This document shows positions 1 through 8,543 of a stretch of 64,000 nt of DNA, in pieces (positions within the stretch are counted from its first letter, which is position 1; every line of letters begins with the position of its first letter). The position numbers were made by a program, and so were the translations under genes. The stretch lies in assembly GCA_964486075.1 (NCBI GenBank), contig CAZALU010000003.1, positions 1 to 64,000 on the forward strand. The letters run 5' to 3'. This DNA is from JAHIJO01 sp964486075. GTDB lineage: Bacteria; Verrucomicrobiota; Kiritimatiellia; JAAZAB01. The notes beneath the pieces were generated by a model. It saw only the letters and a program-made list of their open reading frames with translations, ran no database searches and was not told the DNA's origin.

Positions 1-69
1 GCAAAAGCGAGCTAATCTGATATTAATAACCCATAGATTTTGCGGACGAGCCAAAAAAAGGAAGCGATC

Positions 70-2223
70 ATGAAAAAAATAGTGATTTATTTGGGAATAA
101 CGGTTGCCTGCCAGGGTATGGGCCTGGCCGATTCGCCCACGAATCAGCCGGCCTCCGAATCCTACGATCTGGGGGTAATTGTGGTCAAAGGACACCGCAT
201 CCAGACGGGGGAAGATGAGGGCAGCGCGACGAACGGGTATCGCTACCAACACGGCGATTTGGGACCGCTGGGCAATGTACCGCTGAAGGACGTTCCCTAT
301 TCGGTCGCAGTCACTTCCGGCGAACTGATTGAAAATCGCAACGTTCACAATCCCACGGATGCTCTCAAAACCATCCCGACCGTTGTCCCGCTGATGTCGT
401 CCAGCGCCGGCGGTGCCGGCGGCATGTCGCGTGTGATGATACGCGGCTTCAACGCCTCGGATCAGAGCGAACTGCGGGATGGTATGGTCGATCGTAGTTG
501 GACCCTCCCCCCCGTGGAGGATATCGATCGCATCGAAGTGCTCAGCGGCTTGTCGGGTTTTCTCTACGGTTTTTCAGCCGTTGGCGGCTCCGTCAATTAC
601 GTCACCAAACCGCCTTTGAACGACCCGTTTGCCGCACTCTCCGCCGGATTTTACAACAAAGGCATCCTGTTCGGACAGGCTGACCTCGGCGGCCCTATAG
701 GCGATGATCGCCTCACCTCGCGCCTCAATCTTTATGGCGAAGACGGGCAAACCTACATTGACGATGGAGATCAGCGACGGGGACTGGCGTCGGCCGCCCT
801 GCGTTATCAGTTACTAAGCGATACTTATCTCACGGCCAATTGTTACCTTCAGCGCCTGGACATGAATGGTCCGCAGGCCTACTTCGATATCAGCGGCATT
901 GGCTACCAAGTCCCGAGCGCCTTCAATCCGAAGAAACAATACGGGCAAGACTGGACGTATAACAGCTCGGCCAAAGGCGTGTTCGATGTCGGCTTGGATT
1001 CGCGCCTGAACGATATATTTACCCTGCGCGCGGCCTATCGCCGGGGTGAAATGTGGCGGGATTTTACTTATGTCAAAGCGAAGCTGACGGATATGAGCGG
1101 AAATTATACAGAATCCTCCGCAGTGACTCCACGCTCGGACGAGTCGACGGATGCGGCCTATGCGCTGATAGACGCGGAGATCCCCACATGGTTCATCGAG
1201 CACAAGGTGACAGCGGGCTACACCCGCTGGGACTTCTTATTCAATCGGGGTGCGGACGTGGCCAAAGTCATGGGGCCTTCCAGCGTGTCGGTCCCGATTG
1301 CTTATCCGAAGCCCGCCTCGGCCGGCGAACAGGACCGCTATAACAAACAATACGCGAACAACTTTCTCGTCGGAGATTGCATCACGTTGAATTCCTACCT
1401 TTCATTGCTTGCCGGCGCCAACTACGCCCAGTATGTGATGGAGGCAGGCGGCGTGCCGACGACTTGGGGGCCGTATGCGACCCGGGTCACCCAAGAAAAA
1501 CTGACCCCCAGCGTAGGTTTAGTGTTCAAACCTGTCCGGGATGTTTCGACCTATGCCTCCTACATGCAAGGACTCGAGAGCGGGGGAACCGCGCCGACCA
1601 CGGCCGCCAACGCCGACCAGGTGCTCGATCCCAGCGTCAGCGATCAATACGAGATCGGCGCCAAGGCGAGCGTCTGGGACGCCTTGGATATTTCGCTCGC
1701 CTTGTTCCGCATCGACAAAGTCAATGCCTACGTCGATCCGGGCGACAATGTGTACAAGCAGACCGGGCGTGAAATCCACCAGGGTGTGGAATTACTGGCC
1801 TCGGGCAAAATCGTGCGGGACCTGACCTTGGTGGGCGGCTGGACGTTAATGTCCGCGGAACTCGAGAAGGCCAACAAGCCGGAAATCGAGGGGGAGATTC
1901 CGATCAACGTCCCGGAGCAGCAGGGGCGGCTGTACCTGGAGTACGCATTGCCGAAAGTTCCGGGAATCCCCGGCCTGTTCACCGTGACGGGCGGGGCCAA
2001 CTATTATGGCAGACGCCCCGTGAGTCTTCCCAATACCTCTTTCATCCCGAATGTAACCACCTTCGATGCCGGACTCCGTTACCAACCCACGGCCAAACTG
2101 GCTTTCAATCTCAACGTCTCCAACATGCTGGACAAATATTACTGGTCTTATTATAACAATGGCCAGGGATTGATACTGGGGGATCCCCGCTTATGTTCGT
2201 TCTCGGCCAAATACACCTTTTGA
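70..2223 (+). CDS. TonB-dependent outer-membrane receptor (siderophore/metallophore type)
   Basis: 717-aa outer-membrane receptor that would import a chelate into the periplasm using TonB energy. A signal peptide covers about residues 1-21 (MKKIVIYLGI... cut after GLA). A TonB-box-like LGVIVVKG stretch follows, then the plug with the VPLKDVPYSV and RIEVLSGLSGFLYG motifs and the GGSVNYVTK plug end, then a long beta-barrel ending in an aromatic residue (KYTF) as outer-membrane barrels do. The ATG at 70 is preferred over an in-frame TTG at 40 because AAGGAAG sits at normal distance before it. First gene of an uptake operon with a binding protein, permease and ATPase. The family (plug plus TBDR barrel) is clear; the substrate (Fe-siderophore, heme or cobalamin) is not readable. 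Confidence 0.93.
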   Translation: MKKIVIYLGITVACQGMGLADSPTNQPASESYDLGVIVVKGHRIQTGEDEGSATNGYRYQHGDLGPLGNVPLKDVPYSVAVTSGELIENRNVHNPTDALKTIPTVVPLMSSSAGGAGGMSRVMIRGFNASDQSELRDGMVDRSWTLPPVEDIDRIEVLSGLSGFLYGFSAVGGSVNYVTKPPLNDPFAALSAGFYNKGILFGQADLGGPIGDDRLTSRLNLYGEDGQTYIDDGDQRRGLASAALRYQLLSDTYLTANCYLQRLDMNGPQAYFDISGIGYQVPSAFNPKKQYGQDWTYNSSAKGVFDVGLDSRLNDIFTLRAAYRRGEMWRDFTYVKAKLTDMSGNYTESSAVTPRSDESTDAAYALIDAEIPTWFIEHKVTAGYTRWDFLFNRGADVAKVMGPSSVSVPIAYPKPASAGEQDRYNKQYANNFLVGDCITLNSYLSLLAGANYAQYVMEAGGVPTTWGPYATRVTQEKLTPSVGLVFKPVRDVSTYASYMQGLESGGTAPTTAANADQVLDPSVSDQYEIGAKASVWDALDISLALFRIDKVNAYVDPGDNVYKQTGREIHQGVELLASGKIVRDLTLVGGWTLMSAELEKANKPEIEGEIPINVPEQQGRLYLEYALPKVPGIPGLFTVTGGANYYGRRPVSLPNTSFIPNVTTFDAGLRYQPTAKLAFNLNVSNMLDKYYWSYYNNGQGLILGDPRLCSFSAKYTF

Positions 2224-3392
2224 GACATCGTGACGTACCATTCAGCAGGGTGATCGGCAGCCTGGTATTGGCGCTCCTGCTGTCTTTTTGCACGGGGTGC
2301 AGCCGAGGCGCAGAGCCATCCGCAGCCAAAACGGTGACCTACACGGACATGGCCGGGCGCCGGGTTACGCTCCCGGCGAATGTGCGCCGGATCGTCCTCT
2401 GCCGCACCCTGGACATTTACAAGCTGGCCGCCATCCTGGGCGACGAGCTTGACGCTAAACTGATTGGCGTTGGCATCGATTTTGCGCAATGCGACAGCGA
2501 TGGTTACAGGAAATTCTCTGAAGTGTTTACGAACTTGGATCGTATCGCCAATGTGGGAAGCATCTACAACGGCACGCTCAGTCTGGAACATATCTTGAAG
2601 CTGGCTCCCGACATCGTTATCGCGGAAAAGTACTTTTATGACCGCAACGACCATTCCGGTCTGCAAAAAATCATCGAAGCCGGTCTGCCCCTGGTTTTCA
2701 TGGATAATGACACGGATCCTCTGCACGGAACACAGGCCAGCATGCGCATGCTCGGTAAAATGCTTGGCCAGGAAGAACGCGTCAACGAAATGACCGATTA
2801 CACGAACGCCAGGACCGACGCCGTCCTGGAACGGATCGCCCGCTTGCAGGCGGTGGGAGAACCGAAACCCAAGTTGTATTTCGAATGCGGAAATGTTAGT
2901 CCAAGCGAAATCGGAGTGACTCGCGGCGGCACCAATAATGGATGGGGATACCTATGGCACAAGCTCGGCGCCGACAACATCGGCGCCAATGGTCAGAGGG
3001 GACAATTGAACCCGGAGCAGGTCTTAGTGTCCAACCCGGACGTGATCGTCATTGGCGGGGCAAGCTGGAAACAGGACGGGAATATTATGCGGCTGGGTTT
3101 TTCGGCGACTCGGGAAGACGCCAGCGCGCATTTGGGCTTGTACACCAAGAGGGCTGGCTGGCCGGATTTGTCGGCCATAAAGGACGGACGGTTGCACGCG
3201 CTGCATTTTAATTATTTCATCCACCCTTACAACTTTGCCGGCGTCGAAGCCATGGCCAAGTTTCTGTATCCTAAGGAATTCGCCGATCTCGACCCGGAAA
3301 AGGATATGGCAGAATTTTTCGAGAAATACATGCCCGTCAAATACTCCGGAGTATTCTCGGCAGATTGGAAATCAAAACAGCATGCGCACTAA
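2193..3392 (+). CDS. ABC transporter substrate-binding protein (FepB/BtuF fold)
   Basis: 399-aa periplasmic binding protein of the Fe-siderophore/cobalamin family. After a hydrophobic leader (VIGSLVLALLLSFCTGC, possibly a lipoprotein with Cys about 36) comes VTYTDMAGRRVTLP, the usual first strand of the family, then NVGSIYNGTLSLEHILKLAPDIVI, the typical lobe-1 loop. The second lobe contains LNPEQVLVSNPDVIVIGG. The ATG at 2193 overlaps the receptor's end by 31 nt and has a G-rich site upstream; a GTG at 2250 is an alternative but has poorer spacing. It should receive the ligand from the receptor and hand it to the FecCD permease encoded downstream. Confidence 0.88.
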   Translation: MFVLGQIHLLRHRDVPFSRVIGSLVLALLLSFCTGCSRGAEPSAAKTVTYTDMAGRRVTLPANVRRIVLCRTLDIYKLAAILGDELDAKLIGVGIDFAQCDSDGYRKFSEVFTNLDRIANVGSIYNGTLSLEHILKLAPDIVIAEKYFYDRNDHSGLQKIIEAGLPLVFMDNDTDPLHGTQASMRMLGKMLGQEERVNEMTDYTNARTDAVLERIARLQAVGEPKPKLYFECGNVSPSEIGVTRGGTNNGWGYLWHKLGADNIGANGQRGQLNPEQVLVSNPDVIVIGGASWKQDGNIMRLGFSATREDASAHLGLYTKRAGWPDLSAIKDGRLHALHFNYFIHPYNFAGVEAMAKFLYPKEFADLDPEKDMAEFFEKYMPVKYSGVFSADWKSKQHAH

Positions 3393-4167
3393 TAAGGCCA
3401 GTGATCTAAAAAACACCTCAACCGCCTTGGCACTCCGCCGCCATGTCCACTCCCGTTCTTTGGGTTTTTTCGATGCCGATTGCCTGGAGTGCGCCCCGAG
3501 GGGCTCCCCGCGGCTATCTGCCTTCCCCGGTCTGGCGCTCCGCGAACGGGTCGCCTTGCTCACTGATTCCTTGCGGCAGATCCATACCCTGGCCCACCGT
3601 CACAGCCATCCATTTGTCTTCACAACCTGCTGTTCTGGATGCATGCCCAAGCCATTGCAAGTGCCCGGCGTGTTGTCGATTCCGCTGGAACCCAACAATC
3701 ACGCATGGCGAAACTGTTTACATCAGTATTCCATGTTTTACATCGAAAAAAAAACGAGCGGCATCCCCAAGCTAAACGATCGGGAGAAATACTGGGACAT
3801 GTTCTTGCACAACGCCAATGCTGCCCTTTTCTTCCGGAGCCTGAATGTTAAGCGGTGGGTCGTGTTTGGCAACGCTTTCGAGCGCTGCACCTATTCCGCC
3901 GTTCGCGGCCTTCTCGATTGCGGGTGTCGTGTGCTGTTGTTGACCGATATGGTTTACGGGCCGACGAGTTCCTTGCCGGAGCTCAAGCGAGACGGAGTTG
4001 AAACCATGCTTTTTGCCGATTTTTTAACGGCTTACAATTTGCCTTGTCCTTGCACGCGGTTCAGTTGTGAACTGCGCGCTAATTGCGCTGCCTGCCAGGC
4101 TCACCATGCAGCCCAGGGACGCAGGCCGGATATCTGGCAATGGTGTGTCGATGCGCCTGCCAAGTAG
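3382..4167 (+). CDS. Cysteine-rich isochorismatase-like (cysteine hydrolase fold) protein
   Basis: 261 aa, started at the ATG that overlaps the stop of the binding-protein gene by 11 nt. The central part fits the isochorismatase/cysteine-hydrolase fold: an early Asp region (LGFFDAD, residues 28-33), a Lys-Thr region (YIEKKTSG, 120-127) and the signature VVFGNAFERCT...GCRVLLLTDM (160-190), where Cys169 would be the nucleophile. It has 15 cysteines, including pairs at 83/84/87 and a C-terminal cluster at 222, 224, 229, 235 and 238, so metal binding is possible. Its place between binding protein and permease suggests ligand processing or metal release (inference). No signal peptide is evident, so it is probably cytoplasmic. 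Confidence 0.65.
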   Translation: MRTNKASDLKNTSTALALRRHVHSRSLGFFDADCLECAPRGSPRLSAFPGLALRERVALLTDSLRQIHTLAHRHSHPFVFTTCCSGCMPKPLQVPGVLSIPLEPNNHAWRNCLHQYSMFYIEKKTSGIPKLNDREKYWDMFLHNANAALFFRSLNVKRWVVFGNAFERCTYSAVRGLLDCGCRVLLLTDMVYGPTSSLPELKRDGVETMLFADFLTAYNLPCPCTRFSCELRANCAACQAHHAAQGRRPDIWQWCVDAPAK

Positions 4168-4189
4168 GCAGTCTACGCGGGGCATAAAG

Positions 4190-4209
4190 CGCGGAGCACA
4201 GGCTCCGCC
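4190..4209 (+). other. Intra-operon hairpin before the permease gene
   Basis: GCGGAGC (4191-4197), loop ACAG, GCTCCGC (4202-4208): a perfect 7-bp stem between the hydrolase-like gene and the permease. No T-run follows, so it is more likely an mRNA-processing or REP-like element than a terminator. Confidence 0.45.
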
Positions 4210-4236
4210 GGTCTTATTGAAGGAATGCGCCTAACC

Positions 4237-5289
4237 ATGGTCGAGAGCTCCTCACTCGCATCTTCCGGCTATCGCCGTCTGGCCCGCCACCGTCTTTACC
4301 TGGTTCTCGGAGCCGCTTTGTTGGTGCTGGTAGCATGTCTGGCTGACCTTATGACCGGGCCGGCCAGGCTGACGATCAAGGAAGTGCTTGGCGCACTGTT
4401 CGACCCATCCGGAGCGTCGCCGTTGAACAAGACCGTGGTTTGGACCTTCCGCCTGCCGATAGCCCTTTTTGCCGTTGCCATCGGCGCGGCCCTGGGGCTG
4501 GCCGGCGCCGAGATGCAGACGATCCTGGACAACCCGCTGGCCAGCCCATACACGCTGGGGATCTCGGCGGCGGCCGGCTTCGGCGCGGCCCTGGCGATAG
4601 TAGTGGGCGGCGCCGCTATTCCGATTGTCGGCTTCATGGGCATTCCCGCAGGCGCATTCATATTCGCCTTGCTTTCCTCGTTGGCTATCTGGGGATTGGG
4701 CCGGATCAAACGCGGCGCCACGGATCCGATCATTCTTTGCGGGGTGGCGCTTCTGTTCCTTTTCAACTCGGCCCTGGCCTTCCTGCAGTATGTGGCCTCA
4801 GAAGACCAGCTGCAGGCGATCGTTTTCTGGATGTTCGGAAGCCTGCAAGGCGTGACCTGGAAGAAGCTCGCCATCCTTGCCTGCGTCTTGCTCGCGGCTT
4901 TGCCCATTTTTGCCGCGCAGGCCTGGAAGCTGACCGCGCTCCGTTTCGGCGATGAGCGCGCCCGCAGTATGGGCATCAACGTCCAACGGCTGCGTCTGCA
5001 AGCCCTGCTGCTCACCTCGCTCCTGACCGCCACGGCCGTCTGTTTCGCCGGGGCAATCGGCTTCATCGGACTGGTCGCCCCACACCTGGCGCGGATCATG
5101 GTGGGCGAGGATCAACGCTACTTCATGCCGCTTTCCGTGCTGACCGGCGCGCTTTTGCTCTCGGCGGCGTCCATCGCGAGCAAACTCATAATTCCAGGCG
5201 CGGTATTCCCCATCGGCATCGCGACCTCGTTTATCGGCGTTCCGTTTTTCGTTGCCATGGTGCTGGGAAAAAAGAGGACCTACTGGTGA
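4237..5289 (+). CDS. FecCD-family ABC permease
   Basis: 350-aa inner-membrane permease with about ten hydrophobic helices. Diagnostic FecCD/BtuC segments are RLPIALFAVAIGAALGLAGAEMQ, NPLASPYTLGISAAAGFGAA and, near the end, GAIGFIGLVAPHLARIMVG. The ATG at 4237 is chosen because AAGGA ends 12 nt upstream; the in-frame ATG at 4225 directly abuts AAGGA and leaves no spacing. Its stop overlaps the GTG of the ATPase gene, indicating coupled translation. It would form a homodimeric channel for a metal chelate or cobalamin. Confidence 0.92.
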   Translation: MVESSSLASSGYRRLARHRLYLVLGAALLVLVACLADLMTGPARLTIKEVLGALFDPSGASPLNKTVVWTFRLPIALFAVAIGAALGLAGAEMQTILDNPLASPYTLGISAAAGFGAALAIVVGGAAIPIVGFMGIPAGAFIFALLSSLAIWGLGRIKRGATDPIILCGVALLFLFNSALAFLQYVASEDQLQAIVFWMFGSLQGVTWKKLAILACVLLAALPIFAAQAWKLTALRFGDERARSMGINVQRLRLQALLLTSLLTATAVCFAGAIGFIGLVAPHLARIMVGEDQRYFMPLSVLTGALLLSAASIASKLIIPGAVFPIGIATSFIGVPFFVAMVLGKKRTYW

Positions 5290-6083
5290 TTCTGGAAACC
5301 CGCCAACTTCAATTCTCGTATGGCTCGATCCGAGCGCTCACGGACATCGACCTGGCGATTCGACCGGGCATAACCGCAATCCTGGGACCTAACGCTGCGG
5401 GGAAGTCCACCCTCCTGCGCTGCCTTTGCGGCCTGCTGAAACCGGACGGCGACGTTTCGCTCGACGGCCGAAATATCCGGGATTTCCGGATGGAAGAACT
5501 GGCGCAAATCGTGAGCTACCTGCCCCAGAGCCTGTTCGCTCGCGCAGCCCTGACCGTTTTCGAAACTGTCCTGCTCGGCCGACTCCATCGCCTCGGCTGG
5601 CACATCGGCTCCGAGGATATCGCCATCGTGCAATCCCTCCTGGAAGATTTCGATCTCGCGGGATTGGGCCGGCGCTATATCGCGGAACTCAGCGGCGGCC
5701 AGGCCCAGCTTGTATTCATCGCGCAGGCCCTGGCGCGCCAACCCACGATCCTCCTGCTCGATGAACCGAACGCGAACCTCGATCTGCAGCATCAGTTCGA
5801 GATCTGCGAAAGGCTGCGTCACCTGAGCGATGCACGCGGCTTGAGCGTTGCCATGTCGGTGCATGACGTCAACCTGGCCGCGCGCGTCGCCGATACCGTC
5901 TATGTGTTGGAAAACGGGCGCATTCGTTGCAGCGGAACGCCGCGCGAGGCGCTGACCGAGGAAATGCTCGGATCCGTTTACGGAATCGCAGCCAGGGTAA
6001 CGCATGATGCCCAGGGGCGCCCATTCATCATGCCGACCGGCCTGATATCGCATCACAACACAACGCAGGAAGGAACACAATGA
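5286..6083 (+). CDS. ABC transporter ATP-binding protein (FecE/BtuD type)
   Basis: 265-aa cytoplasmic ATPase. Walker A GPNAAGKS lies at residues 34-41, signature LSGGQ at 135-139, Walker B ILLLDE at 155-160 with the D-loop NANLD, and the switch histidine is in SVHDVN. It starts at GTG overlapping the permease stop (GTGA, 4 nt). It pairs with the FecCD permease to energise inner-membrane chelate uptake. Its own stop overlaps the next start in the same way (ATGA). Confidence 0.95.
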   Translation: MILETRQLQFSYGSIRALTDIDLAIRPGITAILGPNAAGKSTLLRCLCGLLKPDGDVSLDGRNIRDFRMEELAQIVSYLPQSLFARAALTVFETVLLGRLHRLGWHIGSEDIAIVQSLLEDFDLAGLGRRYIAELSGGQAQLVFIAQALARQPTILLLDEPNANLDLQHQFEICERLRHLSDARGLSVAMSVHDVNLAARVADTVYVLENGRIRCSGTPREALTEEMLGSVYGIAARVTHDAQGRPFIMPTGLISHHNTTQEGTQ

Positions 6084-6781
6084 TTGCAAAAAATTTTTGG
6101 CTGCCGGCATCGGCAGTGGTGGCGCTCGGCTTGACCATTTGTTTGCAAGGGTGTATTAACTTTCGCTCATCAGCTTCGTTAGACGAAACCGGATCCGGCA
6201 TAACGGATTTCGGAAAACTGCAGCCGGGTGAATTTCCGGAAGGCTGGAAATCAGAATCCACCAACCCGCAGGACGAGCCAGCCCAATGGGAAATCATGGC
6301 CACCGTGAAAGACGGCCTCAAAGCCACCGTGCTCTCTATTACCACGATCAAGGACGCTTCCAAGGATCACTTCAACCTGTGTTGGACCGCCCGGACAAGG
6401 ATGAAGGACGGAACAGTTTCGGTCCGGATCCGCGCCGATGCGGGCCAGATTGACCAAGGCGGAGGGCCAATTTGGCGCGTCATGGATGCCAATAACTACT
6501 ACTTGGCCCGCTACAATCCGCTGGAGGACAATTTCCGACTTTATGTTGTGCAGAACGGCAAGCGCCTGAAGCTTGCCGATGCTGGTGGAATTAAGATCCG
6601 CAGCGGCGAATGGTTTAGCATAAAAATCGTCGCTAACGGTGATCGGATGGAAGCGTGGCTCAACGGCAAGAAGCTGCTGGAAGCCACGGACACAACCTTG
6701 CCCGATACAGGCGGCATAGGGCTTTGGAGCAAGGCCGATGCCTTTTCATCATTCGCCGATTTCTTGTATCAGACACCTTGA
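6080..6781 (+). CDS. Lipoprotein with LamG/DUF1080-like sandwich domain
   Basis: 233 aa with a lipoprotein signal peptide (hydrophobic core, then LQGC; lipid-modified Cys about 25). The body resembles family-16/DUF1080-like jelly-rolls: VSVRIRADAG, the GGPIWRVMDANNYYLARYNP segment, SGEWFSIKIVANGDRMEAWLNGKKLLE and DTGGIGLWSKADA. Such domains are often found in PVC carbohydrate-associated proteins; no catalytic residues can be assigned. It is translationally coupled (ATGA) to the ABC ATPase gene, an unusual partner for a sandwich lipoprotein, so a link to ligand capture is possible but unproven. AGGAA precedes the start. Confidence 0.6.
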   Translation: MIAKNFWLPASAVVALGLTICLQGCINFRSSASLDETGSGITDFGKLQPGEFPEGWKSESTNPQDEPAQWEIMATVKDGLKATVLSITTIKDASKDHFNLCWTARTRMKDGTVSVRIRADAGQIDQGGGPIWRVMDANNYYLARYNPLEDNFRLYVVQNGKRLKLADAGGIKIRSGEWFSIKIVANGDRMEAWLNGKKLLEATDTTLPDTGGIGLWSKADAFSSFADFLYQTP

Positions 6782-7167
6782 CGACAACTATCTTAATATC
6801 TGAATGCCTATCTTGAAGAGGCTCTTACAACACTCTCGCGGACGCGACGGAGCGCGTCCCTCCAGTTCCAGAACCAGTCCGTTAGAGCGACTTCGGGAAG
6901 GCCATCCCGAGCACACAGAAGTATCGGGGTCGTGACCATCTTCGGCAGGGGTTGTGCAGCGCCTCTGACAGATCATGCGATTTCCAAGGATTGGCTGGCG
7001 CAACTATTGGTCTGCATAGCCGATGGAACAAATGGCTTGAATTCGGATCGGCTATATCGTAAATACAATACATTCGACATAAACCACAAACAGCAGCAAT
7101 AGCAATTGATTGAAGTAAACTTTAGCGCAAAAACAAGTTTACGAATCGTCAAGCAGGAGTAAAATAA
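6782..7167. other. 386-nt gap with REP-like hairpin and no gene
   Basis: No convincing coding signal on either strand. GGACGCG (6840-6846), loop ACGGAG, CGCGTCC (6853-6859) forms a perfect REP-like stem. The AT-richer last 100 nt probably holds the promoter of the toroid gene at 7168. Confidence 0.5.
7115..7142 (+). promoter_or_regulatory. Possible operator upstream of the toroid gene
   Basis: GTAAACT (7115-7121) and its exact inverted copy AGTTTAC (7136-7142) are separated by 14 nt and lie 26 nt before the ATG at 7168. Position and symmetry suit a repressor site, but no regulator is identified. Confidence 0.25.
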
Positions 7168-8430
7168 ATGATCCGTAATGCCAAGCTAAAACTGGCGGTC
7201 GTGCCCGGATCGGCAGCGATGAAAGCCGGACGATATGCGGGGTTGATGTTGTGTTTGACGATCCTTGCGGCCGGACCGGCGCTGGGACAGGACCTTTCCG
7301 CCGCCGGGCGCAAACCTTCAGCCGTGCAGACATCTTCCAACCCGCCGCCGGCACCGGCGCTGGGGACACAGGTGGAGCGTTCGTTATCCCTCGAAACTCA
7401 GGCCGGCATCGCACGGGGCACGGACTGGCTGGTTAGTCAACAGCAGACCAATGGCGCGTGGTCGAACACCAACTACCCGGCCTTGACCGGCCTGGCGCTC
7501 TGGGCGCTGACTCTCGATCCGGCCGGACGCAACCAGCAAGCCATCAGTAATGCGGTGCGCTTTATCCTGGCGTGTGTTCAGACCAACGGCGGAATATACA
7601 GGGAGATCAAGGGCCCCAGGGGCGGAGGACTGGGCAACTATAATACGGCGCTTTGTCTGGTCGCCCTGCATGCTGTTAACCGGCCGGACTTGACGCCCAC
7701 GCTGCTCGGCGCGCGCCGTTACCTGGCGCTCTCCCAACACTTGGGCAAGGATATTTACGACGGCGGCTTTGGCTACGATCAAACGCATGAACGGCCTTAC
7801 GCCGATCTCAACAATTCTGTTTATGCCCTGGAAGCCATGCGTTTGACCGAAAAGATCGAAGAAAAACGGCCGGCCTCGGAAAAGAAGGCCGATCTCGATT
7901 GGAAAGCGGCGCAGGGATTCGTTTCCCGTTGTCAAAACCAGACGCCTGAACTTGCTGACGAATACGGCGGTTTTTATTACCGGCCGGATGAGAGTCGCGC
8001 GGGCATAGCCACCAATAAAAAAGGTCAGGCGATTTTCAAGGCGCAAGGCGGTTCAACCTACTCCGCTTTGCTGGCCCTGCGTTATGCACATATCGGATCG
8101 GACGATGAACGGGTCAAGCTGGCCGTGCGATGGTCCCAGCAGCATTGGAACCTGGATCAAAACACAGGGACCGAAAAAGAGGGGCTATATTCGTATTATC
8201 ATTTTCTGGCTAAGGCGCTGGTGGTATACGGCGACGCGCTGGTTGCCCACGGCGAAACGACGCGCATGACCGGACGCCAGGCCCTGATCGAGAAATTACT
8301 GGCGCTGCAGAAGATCGATCCAGCCACCGGCCACGGATACTGGGTTAATGAAAACGGGCGTTATTGGGAGTCGGATCCCGTGCTGACGACCGCCTATGCC
8401 CTGGTAGCCCTGGGCATATTGCTGCCCTGA
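7168..8430 (+). CDS. Secreted squalene-cyclase-like alpha/alpha toroid protein
   Basis: 420 aa. A signal peptide ends about residue 40 (TILAAGPALG/Q); AGGAG sits 9 nt before the ATG. The rest consists of repeated helix pairs of the prenyltransferase/squalene oxidase repeat family: GIARGTDWLVSQQQTNGAW, YPALTGLALWAL, GGLGNYNTALCLVALHAV, GGFGYDQ, and a last ALIEKLLALQKIDP repeat. No DxDD protonation motif is seen and the protein is exported, so terpene cyclisation is unlikely. It shares the toroid fold with the two TonB-like fusions at 21814 and 30656 but has no membrane anchor. Followed after 113 nt by an MFS gene on the same strand. Confidence 0.75.
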   Translation: MIRNAKLKLAVVPGSAAMKAGRYAGLMLCLTILAAGPALGQDLSAAGRKPSAVQTSSNPPPAPALGTQVERSLSLETQAGIARGTDWLVSQQQTNGAWSNTNYPALTGLALWALTLDPAGRNQQAISNAVRFILACVQTNGGIYREIKGPRGGGLGNYNTALCLVALHAVNRPDLTPTLLGARRYLALSQHLGKDIYDGGFGYDQTHERPYADLNNSVYALEAMRLTEKIEEKRPASEKKADLDWKAAQGFVSRCQNQTPELADEYGGFYYRPDESRAGIATNKKGQAIFKAQGGSTYSALLALRYAHIGSDDERVKLAVRWSQQHWNLDQNTGTEKEGLYSYYHFLAKALVVYGDALVAHGETTRMTGRQALIEKLLALQKIDPATGHGYWVNENGRYWESDPVLTTAYALVALGILLP

Positions 8431-8543
8431 CGGCGCTAGGCGGCGGGCGAGTTTTGCGGAAACCAAGCGGCTTAAGGATAAGTCGCTCCACCAGCGGAAC
8501 GGCATGGTGAAGCACGTTATCAACACCGCGCTGCTGTGCTAAA

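Noticed and set aside
4296..5099. A 267-codon minus-strand frame opposite the FecCD permease.
   Set aside because: Basic, Ala/Arg/Ser-rich translation typical of antisense GC-rich DNA; the permease on the + strand is unambiguous.
7168..8430. Annotation as a functional squalene-hopene cyclase or prenyltransferase.
   Set aside because: The protein is exported, shorter than cyclases, and no DxDD motif is visible; only the toroid fold is supported.
8431..8543. A short open frame ending at the TAA just before the MFS gene reads somewhat like a protein tail.
   Set aside because: It is under 40 codons, overlaps the toroid gene's end in another frame, has no start or ribosome site and matches no family I know.
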